Source: Diploptera punctata (lineage: Eukaryota; Arthropoda; Insecta; Blattodea; Blaberidae). From it: 64,000 bases of DNA. Shown here piece by piece: positions 19,824 to 30,721 of this stretch. The stretch is taken from contig JASPKZ010007797.1 of NCBI GenBank assembly GCA_030220185.1, positions 3,899,001 through 3,963,000 on the forward strand. Reading direction: 5' to 3'. The stretch's first letter is position 1, and every line of letters starts with the position of its first letter. The position numbers and the translations under genes were made by a program. A model generated the notes under the pieces. It had not been told where the DNA came from. It saw only the letters and a program-made list of their open reading frames with translations, and did not search any database.

Positions 19824-20094
19824 TAAGTGCATATTTATTGTTTTATTTTGTTTCAAATAAAGTTTAGTTCATTTGAGATGCAGTGATTTGTTTCGTATAA
19901 TGTATATTAACACTACCTTTTGGATATATTTTGTATATAGGCCTACATTGTTATGTAGTATACATAGAGGACAGTGGTTTTACTTTCCACATGCGTTTTG
20001 TAATATGTAACATTACAGTATAGTTATTTAGGTTGGCAACCCCAAAATGTAGGAATTTGAACTTTCAATCATGGTTACCATTGCTGTATGACAA

Positions 20095-20860
20095 AATGCA
20101 CTATCGTGCAAAAACAGTATTTTTTATATTTCTGTTTCTGACTTTCTCAATTAAATTGGAATTGTAACTATCTTTAAATTTTTTCTTTATAATTCTTTTA
20201 ATTGATTGATAAGAAAATGCATTTGTTACTTTCTGCATAATTTTGCATCTTTTTTTTTTTTGCAAGTATATCAGCTCTTTCATTCCCTTGTATTCTACAA
20301 TAACTGGAATCCATTGTAAGACTATATGTTTACCAAGTTTCTCAATAGTCTGAATCATGTTTTGTATTTCTAATAATTTTCCCATTTATGGATACATGGT
20401 TAATGCTATGGCCTGAATTACTGCTTTAGAATCTGATAGAATGACAATATTTTTGCAATGTTGTACTCAAATAAAAATGTTTTTAAGCAAGAGATTAGAA
20501 TTTCACCATCAAAATTAGTAGTATTTCTTCCAGCATGTTTATAAAAGGAGAAGAATTTGGCATGTTCACCTGCTGCTGCTCCACTCTCATCTAAGAGAGA
20601 TTCATCTGTATAGATGTGTGCCCAGTTATCAGAAGAGTAATTTGTGTGTATAGTTTCTAATGCCAAAACCTTTACCTCATCAGGGGTATATCTCTTTTAC
20701 TAATAGGAGCATTTAAGTTTAAATTGTGTTCAGTGACAACATTATCATTTGGGTTGATTTTATTTTTTGGTATTTCTAAGCTCTCATTTATTTTAATTAC
20801 TTCCTAATCTGTGTTTTCATAACTGGATTTGAATATTGATTTTTTTTTTTTTTTTCCATT
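20095..20860 (-). mobile_element. LINE RNase H domain fragment
   Basis: Frames broken by stops read ALETIHTNYSSDNWAHIYTDE, AGRNTTNFDGEILISCLK, then relics of the QWIPSHCG-type block. The start TDES...NFDGEI is the RNase H core of I-type LINE ORF2 proteins. The matching C-terminal finger fragment lies at 16030-16290 in the other orientation, so these are two separate insertions. Confidence 0.7.
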
Positions 20861-21059
20861 TATCTGAGTCTGGGAGTTTTTTTTAGTTTTTTTCACAAAA
20901 TAATAGTGCTTGTTGGACAGCATATAGAAATGTGTCAAATGAAGCATGAAGTATATTTGAGGTAAGATGACTCCAGATTCACCTTATTTACTAAATACTA
21001 ACTGTATTAAGAATAGTGAGAAAGGAAAATGTTTTGAAACTATACATAACTTAGACTGT

Positions 21060-21190
21060 GTCCCCGCCACTGAGAGTAACATAATTGCCTAATATGTAGC
21101 AGCCTGGATTTGATCCTCGATCAGGACAAGTTTTTCCTCACATATGAGACAACGATCCCTGAACAACATCTGGCCATTGTAATCACTCAT
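21060..21190 (+). repeat. SINE family S1, degraded 5' part
   Basis: GGATTTGATCCTCGATCAGG corresponds to the S1 B box and TTTTTCCTCACATATGAGAC to its body. Confidence 0.5.
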
Positions 21191-21241
21191 ATTGTATAGT
21201 GTGGATGTAATGGATGGTGCAAAAATAAGTGTTAAGACATA

Positions 21242-21885
21242 ACTATTTAACTCATGCCCCAAATGGAAGTCAATGACCAATTATGTTTCAATGAATTTTG
21301 TTTACAACCAATGGCAGTCGTGTTTCACCTCGATATGTATTCAAATTCTGTTTACGAAAATAAAGAAAGCTCCTCCTTTTTAATATTCTGAACAGGTTAG
21401 AGCATTATTTTGCAGTGACTAACTGTCCAACAAATATGTTGAATATAGCAAATAATGAAAAGATTCCTTCAAACTACACATTTGATAATTGTGTGTTCAA
21501 TAAATGTGTTTTTAAATAATGATTTTTACTGAGTTGTTTCCTAAAGAAATTAATTAATAACCTATAATGTTGATTATTATATAAAGTTTGATATGTTTCA
21601 TTTTTTCTGCACCAGGGTGCATTCTTACAATATTGTGATTCTACTTGGCAATAAATAATGTGATCAAGTTGCAGTGGGTGAGAAACGAAACATAACCAAA
21701 CATTTCATATTTGTTTTCAAACATTGCTCTTTACATTAAATATATAAATATTTTAAAAGAACCATATTTAAATAATGATTTGTGAGTAAACAGCTTAATT
21801 TTATTTGTTGAATAGTCCTAACAAATGCCACTCTTGATTTGCAAATTCTCTAGATAAATTGTAAATCACTCATGGCATTACTTAT
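21242..21885 (+). mobile_element. Helentron-like element H, copy 2
   Basis: Starts ACTATTTAACTCATGCCCCA, carries TTGTTGAATAGTCCTAAC near the end, and finishes with the stem-loop ATGCCACTCTTGATT...AATCACTCATGGCAT and TACTTAT. About 640 bp; no coding sequence. Confidence 0.7.
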
Positions 21886-22006
21886 GATAAACAAACACTG
21901 CTTCTATTCCAAAATGTGAATTGAGACATCAGTGAATGAGCTATAAAATTTTCACAGCTAAAATATAACAATAACACAGGGAGAAACATTTACAGCAAAA
22001 AAATTA

Positions 22007-22310
22007 AAATAAGTTAAAATATACCTTCTTAGGTAAAATCCGTCGTCCTCAACTTATAAAATATGTATTCTTTATGCCTGTAGGCCTTTCAGAACATCCG
22101 TTCCATCTTCAGCAGGTCACTCTTCGCTACAACATCCAGTATGATGGTCCTTAGGACCAGCAGCATGAACCATCATACTGGATGTGTAGCGAAGAGTGAC
22201 CTGCTGAAGATGGAACGGATGTTCTGAAAGGCCTACAGGCATAAAGAATACATATTTTATAAGTTGAGGACGACGGATTTTACCTAAGAAGGTATATTTT
22301 AACTTATTTT
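22007..22310. mobile_element. Foldback element F4 (304-bp near-perfect palindrome)
   Basis: The arms AAAATAAGTTAAAATATACC...TCCAGTATGATGG and their complement are almost identical over ~140 nt. The right arm contains CTGAAGATGGAAC and TGAAAGGCCTACAGG, a hammerhead-like order. A second copy with a different centre is F6. Both are followed by the same ~45 bp (ATGACTCTCCACCTCAACGG). Confidence 0.85.
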
Positions 22311-22339
22311 ATTTTATGACTCTCCACCTCAACGGTTTT

Positions 22340-22610
22340 AACAATGAATTTTATTAGTACTGAATTTACAGCATACTATTAAACCACAATAGACTAAAGT
22401 TACTAACACCTATTTTATACCATTCTGTATAAATGAATGGTGCGTCTTGTATTAAATGTTGGTGTTGTCACAGAGGTATGAACTGACAATGAGCTGATCA
22501 CTCATCTGGGGAGGCCGTCCATGTCCTTATGTGGTCAAAAAAGTATGATGTGATCCATAGTTACAAATCGTCTCTTGACAGTTCATGTCCCTGTCTAGAC
22601 TCTGGTCTAA
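22340..22610. other. No gene recognised
   Basis: Intron sequence without visible features. Confidence 0.4.
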
Positions 22611-22690
22611 GAAGAAGAAGAATATGAGGTGAGATGATACTATTTTACTTAAATAAATAAATTACTTTATTATAAAGTGACATAATTGAA
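22611..22690 (+). repeat. Penelope-type terminal block
   Basis: TCTAAGAAGAAGAAGAATAT and GAGGTGAGATGATACTATTT, followed by AAAGTGACATAATTGAAGC. The same junction between terminal repeat and internal RT region is seen on the minus strand near 25900. Confidence 0.5.
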
Positions 22691-22744
22691 GCAATCAGGC
22701 TTAAGTTTACAAAAAATCTTACTTTATTATGAGACAACATTTTT

Positions 22745-22789
22745 AAGGGAGAAGAAAAGATTATGAGTATTTGAGATTAAAATTCTTAG
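22745..22789 (+). mobile_element. LINE family B fragment left of element H copy 3
   Basis: AGGGAGAAGAAAAGATTATG...AAATTCTTAG is the REERRLRVFE..LR coding block. It resumes at 24301. Confidence 0.7.
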
Positions 22790-24300
22790 GACTATTTAAC
22801 TCATGCCACAAATGCTAGTCAATCACCAATCACGTTTCAATGAATCTTGTTTTACAACCAATGACAGTTGTGTTTCACCTCGTTCTTTATCGATTTTTCT
22901 TTATCAGCTCCTGCTTTTGTGATAAAGAAAGCTCCTCCTTTTTAATGTTCTGAACAGGTCAAAGCATTATTTTTCTCCAACAAATACATTGAATATAGCA
23001 AATAATGAAAAGATTCCTTGATTTTACTGAATTGTTTACTAAAAAATAAATGAATAACCCATAATGTTGATTATGATATATAGTTTGATACTTACTTACT
23101 TACTTACTCACTGGCACTATCGAACCCGTAGGTTCATGGCCGCGCGGACATAAGCTCTCCATACATCCCTATCCTGAGCCAATGCTTTCCAATCATTCCC
23201 TGTATAATCTACTTCCCTCAAATCATAGTTAATGTTGTTCTCCCACCTCATTCTTGGTCTACCAACTGGGCGTTTTCCTTCTGGCTTTCCTACAAGAAGT
23301 TTCCATGCACGTCTTTCATTCCCCATACGCGCAACATGTCCCGCCCATCGCAGTCTACGAGACTTAGCTGTTCTTATTATATCTGGCTTCCTATAAAGAC
23401 CATGTAGTTCATTGTTATGTAGTCTTCTCCATTCACCTGTCTGTTCATCTCTCTTTGGTCCAAAAATTTTCCTAAGAACTTTATTCTCAAATACTCGTAA
23501 TCTCCTTTCCTCCCTTAAAGTAAGAGTCCATGTTTCGCACCCATATAATATAACTGGTAGAATAATAGTTTTATATATTTTCAGCTTAACGTTTTTTGAA
23601 AGGAGTTGGGACATCAAAAGTATCTGCAATGCATAATAGCATGCATTTCCAGAATTGAGCCTATGTTTAATTTCTTTGTGCATCTCATTCCTATTTGTGA
23701 TTATTGTTCCTAGGTATTTTAATTCAGCCACTTCCTCAAAATTTCCCTCATTTGTCCTTAGCTGTCCATTTCCATTATATACTGAATTTCTATGTGTGAC
23801 CATATATTTAGTTTTACTGATATTTACTTCCAGTCCTAATTTCTTAGTGTTACTCAATAGTGTGTGCGTGTTGGCCTTTAGTATCTCCTCGCTATCGGCC
23901 AGTAGTACTACATCATCAGCATAAACTAATAGCTTATTAATACCATTCAGTTGTAAGCCTTCCTCATTCTCTAAAGATTTAATGGCATGCTCTAGTACAA
24001 AATTAAATAGTTTGATATGTTTCATTATATCTCCACTTGGGTGCACTCTTCCAATATTGTGATCTTATTTGACAATAAATAATATGATCAAGCAGCAGTG
24101 AATGAACATAACCTCACATTTCTGATTTGTTTTCAAACATCGCCGTTTACATTAAATATATAAATGTTTTAAAATAACTATAGTTAAACAATGATTTTTG
24201 AGTAAACAGCTTAATTTTATTCGTTAAATAGTCCTAACAAATGCCACTCTTGAATTCTAAATTTATCGATAATTTGGAAATCACTCGTGGCATTACTTAT
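22790..24300 (+). mobile_element. Helentron-like element H, copy 3, interrupted by a LINE
   Basis: Begins GACTATTTAACTCATGCC and ends with the stem-loop ATGCCACTCTTGAATTC...AAATCACTCGTGGCAT, then TACTTAT. Without the nested LINE (23091-24006) and its duplication it is ~584 bp, like copies 2 and 4. It sits inside a plus-strand LINE B copy; deleting it gives CTTAG-GAAAATTTTT, the expected LINE sequence, so it left at most a 1-bp duplication. Confidence 0.7.
23091..24006 (-). mobile_element. LINE family B, young 5'-truncated copy with open frame
   Basis: Flanked by ATAGTTTGATA at 23080-23090 and 24007-24017. The minus strand is open for ~296 codons of LINE sequence: LLVYADDVVLLADSEEI (YADD catalytic box), LKYLGTIITNRNEMHKEIKH, LPVILYGCETWTLTLREERR, RRLRWAGHVARMGNERRAW and VGRPRMRWENNINYDL. 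The stop precedes a 3' region ending in a tetranucleotide tail (AAGT)n. The insertion is truncated within the RT domain, and the lack of stops indicates recent arrival. Confidence 0.9.
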
Positions 24301-24430
24301 GAAAATTTTTTAACTAAAGAGAGATGAACAGACAGGCAAATGGAGAAGACTACATAACAGTAAACTACATGATCTTCATGGGAAACCAGGTATAATAAGA
24401 ACATATAAGGGGAAGTTAAATTGAGGTAAA
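24301..24430 (+). mobile_element. LINE family B fragment right of element H
   Basis: Continues the interrupted copy with AAAGAGAGATGAACAGACAGG (KRDEQTG) and the LHGKPGIIRT region. Confidence 0.7.
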
Positions 24431-24644
24431 GAGAGAGGTCTACTACAATTTTTTGTCACCATCGTCATCGTCGTCATCGTCGTCATCATCATCATCCTGT
24501 AGCTCCACTTAGGAGCACAGTGCATCTATGCCCTTCTTTCATTCCCCATTCATGACACATGTCCTGTCCATTGCAATCTACAAGACTTAAAACATATTGT
24601 TTCATAATAAAGTAATATATTTTTTGTAAACGCATGCCTGATTA

Positions 24645-25915
24645 TTAATGAGTTGGTTATTTTGACTCTCCTCATATTTCTTGATTTTTATACAGACCAG
24701 GTTTCGTCACTTTTGCGCATCATTTTCTATGCATCACAACCGTTTTCCCACGGTTTGTCCCTCCTGTAAATTCATTTCTGCACCCTCTGTTGGCTGACTG
24801 ATGAACTTCCAAATCAAACCCCTCTCCCTTTCACCGGGAATTTCAAAATTCATGGTTCTTTCCTTATCTCTTGCATATGTAAATTTCTCCCAAATTGTGA
24901 GTTCCTTAGATTTTTCTAACTGTTTAAGTAATTTTGCCTTAGTTTTGATTCTGTTTATTTTTCTGACCATGAATGTGCAGCTATTGCAGATTTTTCTATT
25001 TCTCCATTTTTAACATTTCTAAGGTGTTCTTTCAATCTTGTATTTAAATTTCATTTTATTTTCCTATGTGTATTTTTTCACAATCATTACAATCAATGTG
25101 ATAAATCCCCGATTTGTTGCTTGTCTTTAATCTTTTCATTTTTGTTGGTTTTGATTAATTTATTCAAACTGTAATCATTTTTCAGTGCTAATTTCATATT
25201 AAATTTGTTGAATTTTTTAAAATTTATTAAATACTAAAGGATGGTATGTAAATTTCTTGAATTTTTTACCAATTTCTTTATCTGTCTGAAGTGTACTTTC
25301 ATTTATCACTTTTTGTTTATTCAATTTATTTATTTTCTTATGAATCATCTTTTCTTGAAATTGTTTATCTTTTGTTACTTATATAATGTGTTTTTTTCTC
25401 TTTATTAAAATTTTCTCTGCTCATGGGATTGTTCACAAGTCTGTATGTTAAACTATTAAATACTGTCTGTTTATGTGCAATATTGTTAAAACCTTTTGCT
25501 TTAATATAATTATCATTGTGTATTTCTTTCCTGTAGATTCCAAATTCTATTTTCCTTTTTTCTTCATTCCTGATCAATTTAAGGTCTAAAAATGGTATTT
25601 CTTGGTTATTTTCCACTTCCATAGTAAATTTAATCATCTAATAATTCTCTTAGCTTAGAAATTCAATTGATAAATTTATTTGTTGAAATTCTCTCAATAA
25701 CAATTGGTATAAATCTGTGGTTAGGCCCACAGATTTCAGAACTGTTTTATTATGAATATTGAAAAGTGTAACGGCATCTTCTAATTGTTTTTATTTGACT
25801 ATTGCTATGTTATCATCCACATATCTACTCCAAAATTTAAAAATCAAAGGGTATGCTTTGGTTATCTGACATTCGAAGTTTGCCATAAACATTGCTCCAA
25901 TTATGTCACTTCAAA
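24645..25915 (-). mobile_element. Penelope-like element: RT plus GIY-YIG endonuclease (defective)
   Basis: Read on the minus strand from 25915: LGAMFMANFECQ, FWSRYVDDNIAIVK (YVDD catalytic box), then after a degenerate stretch MIKFTMEVENNQEIPFLDLK, GIYRKEIHNDNYIKAKGFNN and YRLVNNPMSRENFNKE (RT thumb of the Penelope type). Next comes a decayed GIY-YIG domain (GIYHIDCNDCEK, IHIGK, LNTRLKEHLRNVKNGEIEK) and the C-tail ELTIWEKFTYARDKERTMNF and EIPGERERGL. RT followed by GIY-YIG is diagnostic of Penelope-like elements. Stops and frameshifts make it inactive. Its 5' side abuts hairpin F5. It lies in the last intron of gene 1. Confidence 0.85.
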
Positions 25916-25917
25916 AT

Positions 25918-26240
25918 AAAGTAATTTATTTATGTAAAATACTATCACCTCACTTCATATTCTTCTTCTTAGATAGTTTTGGCACCTTATTCTGTCCCAT
26001 CCTCCCTACTTTCATGACCGTTGTCATCTTGAAGAGCTGCCTCCTGCTCCCTCTGTTGGTAGACTGAAGAATCTCTACCAACAGAGGGAGTTGGAGTCAG
26101 TTTTTCAAAATTAAATAACAATGGTCATGTAAGTAGTAAGCATGGAACTGAATAAGATCCCAAAACCGGTCTGAGAAGAAGAAGAAGAATATGAGGTGAG
26201 GTGATACTACTTCACTTAGATAAATAATACTTCATTGTGT
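25918..26240. mobile_element. Foldback element F5 next to the Penelope RT
   Basis: The arms CTATCACCTCACTTCATATT-CTTC and GAAGAATATGAGGTGAGGTG are inverted. Towards the centre both contain the CCAACAGAGGGAG block that encodes the PTEG motif of the Penelope C-terminus. CCAAAACCGGTCTGAGAAG in the right arm resembles the GAAA-to-cleavage-site part of a hammerhead. It looks like an inverted terminal repeat pair of the element at 24645-25915. It ends ~50 bp before the last exon of gene 1. Confidence 0.75.
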
Positions 26241-26290
26241 TAATTCCTAAAAAATAAAAAATAATTTATGTTTTTCATTACTTTTCACAG

Positions 26291-26357
26291 GAAAAAGCTG
26301 AAGAATCAAACAGGATCAGCAAACAATGCATATATAACAGAAGATAGTGCGATATGA
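26291..26357 (+). CDS. Gene 1 last exon (C-terminal tail)
   Basis: The acceptor CTTTTCACAG ends at 26290. Joined to the AA of the previous exon it reads KKKLKNQTGSANNAYITEDS, AI, stop TGA at 26355-26357. It encodes a short basic, then acidic/polar cytoplasmic tail. The junction phase is the same as in gene 2, whose tail is of similar length (TKCAEDRENGNYIAVSQHPV). Confidence 0.88.
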
Positions 26358-26670
26358 AGACTTGCATATAGTGTTAATGTATTTCAACTCTAACCAGTTA
26401 CTAGTTGTACCATAAAACTCAATACTTAAAGCCATCTCATAAACAGTAACAAACAAGCAAGGAGTGACTTAATACACAATGACAGAGGGAGCTGCAGGAC
26501 ACATCCCTTTGAAAAATAAATATTTTTGTAATGTCATATGCAAGAATTGTACAAATGTTGGCATTTAATATTTTGTTAAATTAAGAAAACAGTGTTTTTT
26601 GATTCAACACTTTGTTCTGTCTGTTTTATATTAGACATTATCTAATAAAAACTGAAAAATAAAATGTTTA
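26358..26670 (+). other. Gene 1 3' UTR with polyadenylation signals
   Basis: AT-rich sequence after the stop, with AATAAA at 26644-26649 and 26658-26663 followed by a GT-rich run (TTTATAGTGTGTGTGTTCC), the usual arrangement of a poly(A) site. The exact cleavage site is inferred. Confidence 0.6.
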
Positions 26671-26744
26671 TAGTGTGTGTGTTCCTGGATGTAAGACTGT
26701 TTCTACCTTCATTAAGTTATACAAATTGAATACAGTTGTAGAAT

Positions 26745-27108
26745 AAAATAAGTTAAAATATACCTTCTTAGGTAAAATCCGTCGTCCTCAACTTATAAAA
26801 TATGTAATATTTATGCCTGTAGGTCTTTCAGAACATCCATTCCATCTTCAGCAGGTCACTCTTCGCTACAACATCCAGTATGATGGTTGATGCTGCTGGT
26901 CCTAATGTGGCTCTGTTGTGAGTCACGTGAGTCAAAACAGAGCCACATTAGGACCAGCAACATCAACCATCATACTGGATGTTGTAGCGAAGAGTGGCCT
27001 GCTGAAGATGGAATGGATGTTCTGAAAGGTCTACAGGCATAAAGATTACATATTTTATAAGTTGAGGACGACGGATTTTACCTAAGAAGGTATATTTTAA
27101 CTTATTTT
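26745..27108. mobile_element. Foldback element F6
   Basis: Same family as F4, with a longer arm: the centre adds GATGCTGCTGGTCCTAATGT and its complement around a loop with GTGAGTCACGTGAGTCA. Arms of ~170 nt are nearly identical. It sits ~80 bp after the gene 1 poly(A) signal. Both arms have hammerhead-like CTGAAGATGGAA/TGAAAGG blocks. Confidence 0.85.
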
Positions 27109-27119
27109 ATTTTATGACT

Positions 27120-27690
27120 CTCCACCTCAACGGTTTTAACAATGAATTTTATTAGTATTGAATATAGTTACCCCAAAAACAAATCTAAACCATAAACTAC
27201 TACTCATGACTTGACTAACTTCTTCTGCCATTTTGTTACATATCATCGCTTAAGAAACAATACTGCATAACTGACACTTTTGGTGAAATTGACATTTTTA
27301 TACTGTTAGCATCATGGAAGAAGTGAGCTTAGTTCTAACATAGATTGGGATGAAATTTTGTACCATGACCTTGCTAAATTTATAGATACAATGGTTTCAA
27401 TGCATAGGTACTAAGGGGAAAAGTAAACAGTTTTTTGTATCTCGTTTAAAATGTTTATTTTGTTAGTTACACGGTATTGTTTCTTAAGCGACAATATAGA
27501 TCACAATTCGCATGAAAACCAACTTTTAAAAATAAATAAAACAGGTCTGGAAGAGAGCAGGGATAGTTTTACATGCACCATGCCGTGATATCCCCTGGAC
27601 AGATCACTAAATCCACTAACTCAACTTTCAATTTTTTTTTGGGTTAGATCTCTTTTCAGGGCAACTATTCAATTATAAATGAGGTGAATC
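27120..27690. other. Intergenic, no gene recognised
   Basis: The first ~45 bp (ATGACTCTCCACCTCAACGG) also follow F4. The remainder shows no coding or repeat signal that I can identify. Confidence 0.45.
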
Positions 27691-27728
27691 TGGTACATCT
27701 TACCTAATAAATATTTGTGTTTCATTAA

Positions 27729-27992
27729 CTAAATAAAACCATCAAAGTTTTATACGATTTTCATAAATATTTATTTTATTCAACATTTATAACAGCTGTT
27801 TCAATATACTGTTTTTCTTCAGATTAATGTCATAAATACAAATATCTTTTTTTATTTATGTGTATTGTCATATATAGAATTTTTTTATGACATTCGTCTG
27901 ATGAAGATATGGTTTATTGTAACAGCTTTTATGAATGTTAAATAAAATAAACATTTATGAAAATAATATAAAACTTTGATAGTTTTATTGAA
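27729..27992. mobile_element. Foldback element F7
   Basis: The arms AATAAAACCATCAAAGTTTT and AAAACTTTGATAGTTTTATT, with further pairing (CATTTATAACAGCTGTT / AACAGCTTTTATGAATG). The right arm contains GTCTGATGAAGATATGG, a CUGAUGA-type core. It belongs to the hairpin group by structure. Confidence 0.65.
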
Positions 27993-28060
27993 TAAATAAA
28001 CATAATGTATTTTATATTTAAATTAATGTTGGGAAGTTAACATTATGTGGTTATATAATT

Positions 28061-28286
28061 AATAATGAGTAGAGAACATATTTTTAACAACTTACCTCAT
28101 AAATTACAAGTTTTCTTGATACCAACAGTTTCAGACAACTTCTTGTCCCACTTCAGTCATGACTTCGACTGTTGAAATTCTTTGGCATGACTGAAGAGGG
28201 ACAAGAAATCATCTAAAACCATTGGTCTCAAGAAAACTTGAAACTTATGAGGTTATTTGTTAAAAATATGTTCTCCGCTCACTATT
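28061..28286. mobile_element. Foldback element F8
   Basis: GTAGAGAACATATTTTTAAC on the left pairs with GTTAAAAATATGTTCTCCGC on the right. ACCTCATAA...TTATGAGGT and TTTTCTTGA...TCAAGAAAA are also paired. The right arm has CATGACTGAAGAGGGACAAG followed by AAATC. Confidence 0.7.
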
Positions 28287-28309
28287 AATGATGTATTTTC
28301 ATCAAGTAA

Positions 28310-28397
28310 ACATAAAACAAATTAAGAAATTACTGAAGATGAAGCTGTGCAAGCTTAGAAACCAGTTAAATTAGAGGACTGGATATGAGGTGAGGTA
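28310..28397 (+). repeat. Penelope-type terminal block interrupted by a TTAA insertion
   Basis: TTACTGAAGATGAAGCTGTG, AGCTTAGAAACCAGTT and GGATATGAGGTGAGGTATTA is the hammerhead-like and terminal sequence of the family. It continues after the insertion at 28402-28562. Confidence 0.5.
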
Positions 28398-28401
28398 TTA
28401 A

Positions 28402-28562
28402 CCCTTTAGGTGCCGTGAGCTGATTAGAACGGTTCGGATGCTTCTGTCCATTATCTGCCAGGTAATATACTTAAACTACTTGCAAAGCTGATCACATCGG
28501 TGGATGTGATTTAAATCTCTGACAAAGAAATTTTTCCAGCAGCATGCAGAGGGCTAAACCCT
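28402..28562. mobile_element. Possible TTAA-target mini-transposon
   Basis: A 161-bp block starting CCCTTTAGGTGCCG and flanked by TTAA at 28398-28401 and 28563-28566, interrupting a Penelope-type terminal sequence (GAGGTATTAAT...). The piggyBac superfamily targets TTAA and often starts CCC. The terminal inverted repeats are weak, so the call is tentative. Confidence 0.4.
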
Positions 28563-28599
28563 TTAATTTGATTCTTAAATTAAACCTCATAGTGATTTC

Positions 28600-29110
28600 T
28601 ACTTATATAAGTTCAATCAAATAAATTGATTATTTGTGTTTCAGTTGACATGTTTCGATATGTTGTCCATATCATCATCAGTTTGTCCAAATTGTTGAAT
28701 TATATGTTGTCCAGGGCCGAAAATATAAAATTCAACAGTCTGGACAAGTTTTTTTTTACATATCTTTATTGTATGCATGCCGCATTACATTATGTAATAC
28801 TACATGCCAATTAATCTAAATATATATAACTGTGTATTACAAAATAATTCTTATTGACAGTCTTATATCAATCTTACCTATATTCATTATAAAACTATAC
28901 TATTCTATATAGATTATCTTAATATATTGAACATGCAGGTCTTAATTCCACAAACTTCATTGATAAGATAGAGTTGGTTTCCCATAATGAACTCCATTGT
29001 CATTCCTGTTCTTGACAATGATATGGACAACATATTGAAACATGTCAAAACGAACATGAGTATTTTTGAAGTAAGATGGTCAAACTCACCTTATTTATTA
29101 AGAAGAACCT
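28600..29110. mobile_element. Foldback element F9 with long spacer
   Basis: The left arm GACATGTTTCGATATGTTGT-CC (28645) pairs with GGACAACATATTGAAACATG-TC (29025). The outer parts pair less well. The ~300-bp spacer has no recognised gene. Confidence 0.55.
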
Positions 29111-29164
29111 CATAATATTACTTCCTGTTGTAATTTATTAATAACAATGATAATAAACATTATT

Positions 29165-29500
29165 TAGTTTCAACTGCATTATGGAGAATGAAAAAACTAT
29201 GTAACGGTGAACTACACAATCTTCATGGGTAACCAGATATAATAAGAAAAGTTAAGTCTTGTAGACTGTGATGGGCAGACATGTGGTATAAATGGGGAAT
29301 GAAACAGCAACAGGGAAACCAGAAGGAAACCTCCCTGTAGGTATGCCAAGAATGATAAGGAAGAATAAAATTTTAAACCATGATTTGAGGGAGGTAAATT
29401 GTACAGGAGATAATTGGGAAATGTTGGCTCAGGATAGGAATGTATGGAGATCTTGTGTCTGCATTGCCATGAACTTCTGAGTTCAAGTGCTAGTTACTTA
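29165..29500 (+). mobile_element. LINE family B 3' fragment
   Basis: The plus-strand order GEMKKL..TVNYTI, then PVGMPRMIRKNKILNHDLRE, VNCTGDNWEMLAQDRNVWRS matches the 3' end of the 23-kb LINE, with drift. Confidence 0.75.
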
Positions 29501-29960
29501 GTTAATATCCCTAGAGACTTAATAATGATAAAAGTTAATATTTTGTTCAACTCTGGTATAATGTCAGGTTAAAGGTCTGTGATATACAGGCCTATTGTAC
29601 AGTCAATGAGGCAGATGAATTGGATGACATAAGTATCAAGAAATGGAGGAATTAACTTTTTAGTGGCAAAACAGGAGAAATCCCAAAGAAACCTCTCCTG
29701 GCTTGGAATGTCCATCATGAACCCCATATTGAGTGACCCAGATGCAAATGAAAGATGCAAAGGTATAGGGCAAGTGACTAAACATTTGTGATACAAAATC
29801 ACCTCCAGTGTTGTTTTAAGGCATTTCTCACAAATTTTGGGAAAAAAATTAACATATATATTTCTCTCAGGTAATTATTCACATACTGCAACAATAATTT
29901 TTTGTTTTGTTTGAATTTATGTTGGTGGCATGGAGGCATATAGAATCCGCAGGAATTTTC
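29500..29960. other. No gene recognised
   Basis: Intergenic sequence without visible features. Confidence 0.4.
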
Positions 29961-30309
29961 AGTGATTCTATGCCAGGAGTCCACCTACATTAGTTACAAT
30001 TCAAACAGAATAGCCAACTTTTCTTTATGGTGCGCTAGATTATTAAATGAAATGTAAACTCATCTGAGACTCAACAGTACATTAACTTTCCCTTCATTTT
30101 CCTGTATATTCTTTTAATACTGTTACTATATTACACATCCAAGTTAACTGTTCACGGGCGGATGGGAAGAGTTTTAGTGCTAGTGTCGCCGATCTATTGA
30201 ATCTGTGGAAGGGATGTAAGAGAAAACTGTACATCTGATCACGTATTGAAATTTTTAACTTCAGATGTGGGGGGAATCTCTAAACACGTGTGAAAGATCT
30301 TAACATGGT

Positions 30310-30640
30310 TGTCAAATCAGTCATTTAAGCACTGGACGCTCAAGCAGTCGGATCATTGAAAATCACAGTATTTGTCATCTCTCCGATACCAGCCTCACAA
30401 TAAATCACAAGTGGCAACATGTAATGAGAAGGACAAGGAAGGGACAGTTCATTCCTAGACGTAACTCCAAAAAGTATCAGGGTAGTCAAGTTAGTCATTC
30501 TGCCACTTACCGCGCAGAACGACGGATCATTAAAATACATAGTATTTGTCAGCTCTCTACTGCCAATCAAACAACATAATACAAAGGACAGGAAGTGGCA
30601 ACATAGTAAGGAAAAGAAATAGAAAGACAGTTTGTTAGTT
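30310..30640 (+). repeat. Two-unit diverged tandem repeat (~190 bp unit)
   Basis: CGGATCATTGAAAATCACAG, GTATTTGTCATCTCTC and AAGTGGCAACATGTAA recur as CGGATCATTAAAATACATAG, GTATTTGTCAGCTCTC and AAGTGGCAACATAGTAA. The units have diverged considerably. Confidence 0.6.
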
Positions 30641-30721
30641 AACATATTTTCCGCCTCCACAAAACACTTGGATGGGTAATACATGCTTCTTGTCTTTACC
30701 AACATTTAAACATTTTATGTA

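Larger units (their letters stand above)
1693..26357 (+). other. Gene 1 locus: SLC22-family transporter (3' two-thirds)
   Basis: Six exons encode the C-terminal two-thirds of a major facilitator protein of the SLC22 organic cation/carnitine transporter family. Family members are 12-TM plasma-membrane carriers moving organic cations, carnitine or related solutes; the substrate here cannot be read from sequence. The joined exons keep frame and give the family order: PESPRWLL after TM6, a large cytoplasmic loop, TM7-TM12 with GRFGRR between TM8 and TM9, AELFPTVVRN after TM10, LLPET at the end of TM12, and a short hydrophilic tail. Introns are 565, 10550, 1737, 3498 and 7462 nt, all GT..AG, and packed with transposable elements. 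The 5' exons lie left of the window. Gene 2 is a convergent paralogue. Confidence 0.92.

Noticed and set aside
23412..23924. Plus-strand open frames
   Set aside because: Antisense to the well-preserved LINE B reverse transcriptase frame.
30310..30640. CRISPR-like or satellite array
   Set aside because: Only two diverged ~190-bp units, with no regular short repeats and spacers.
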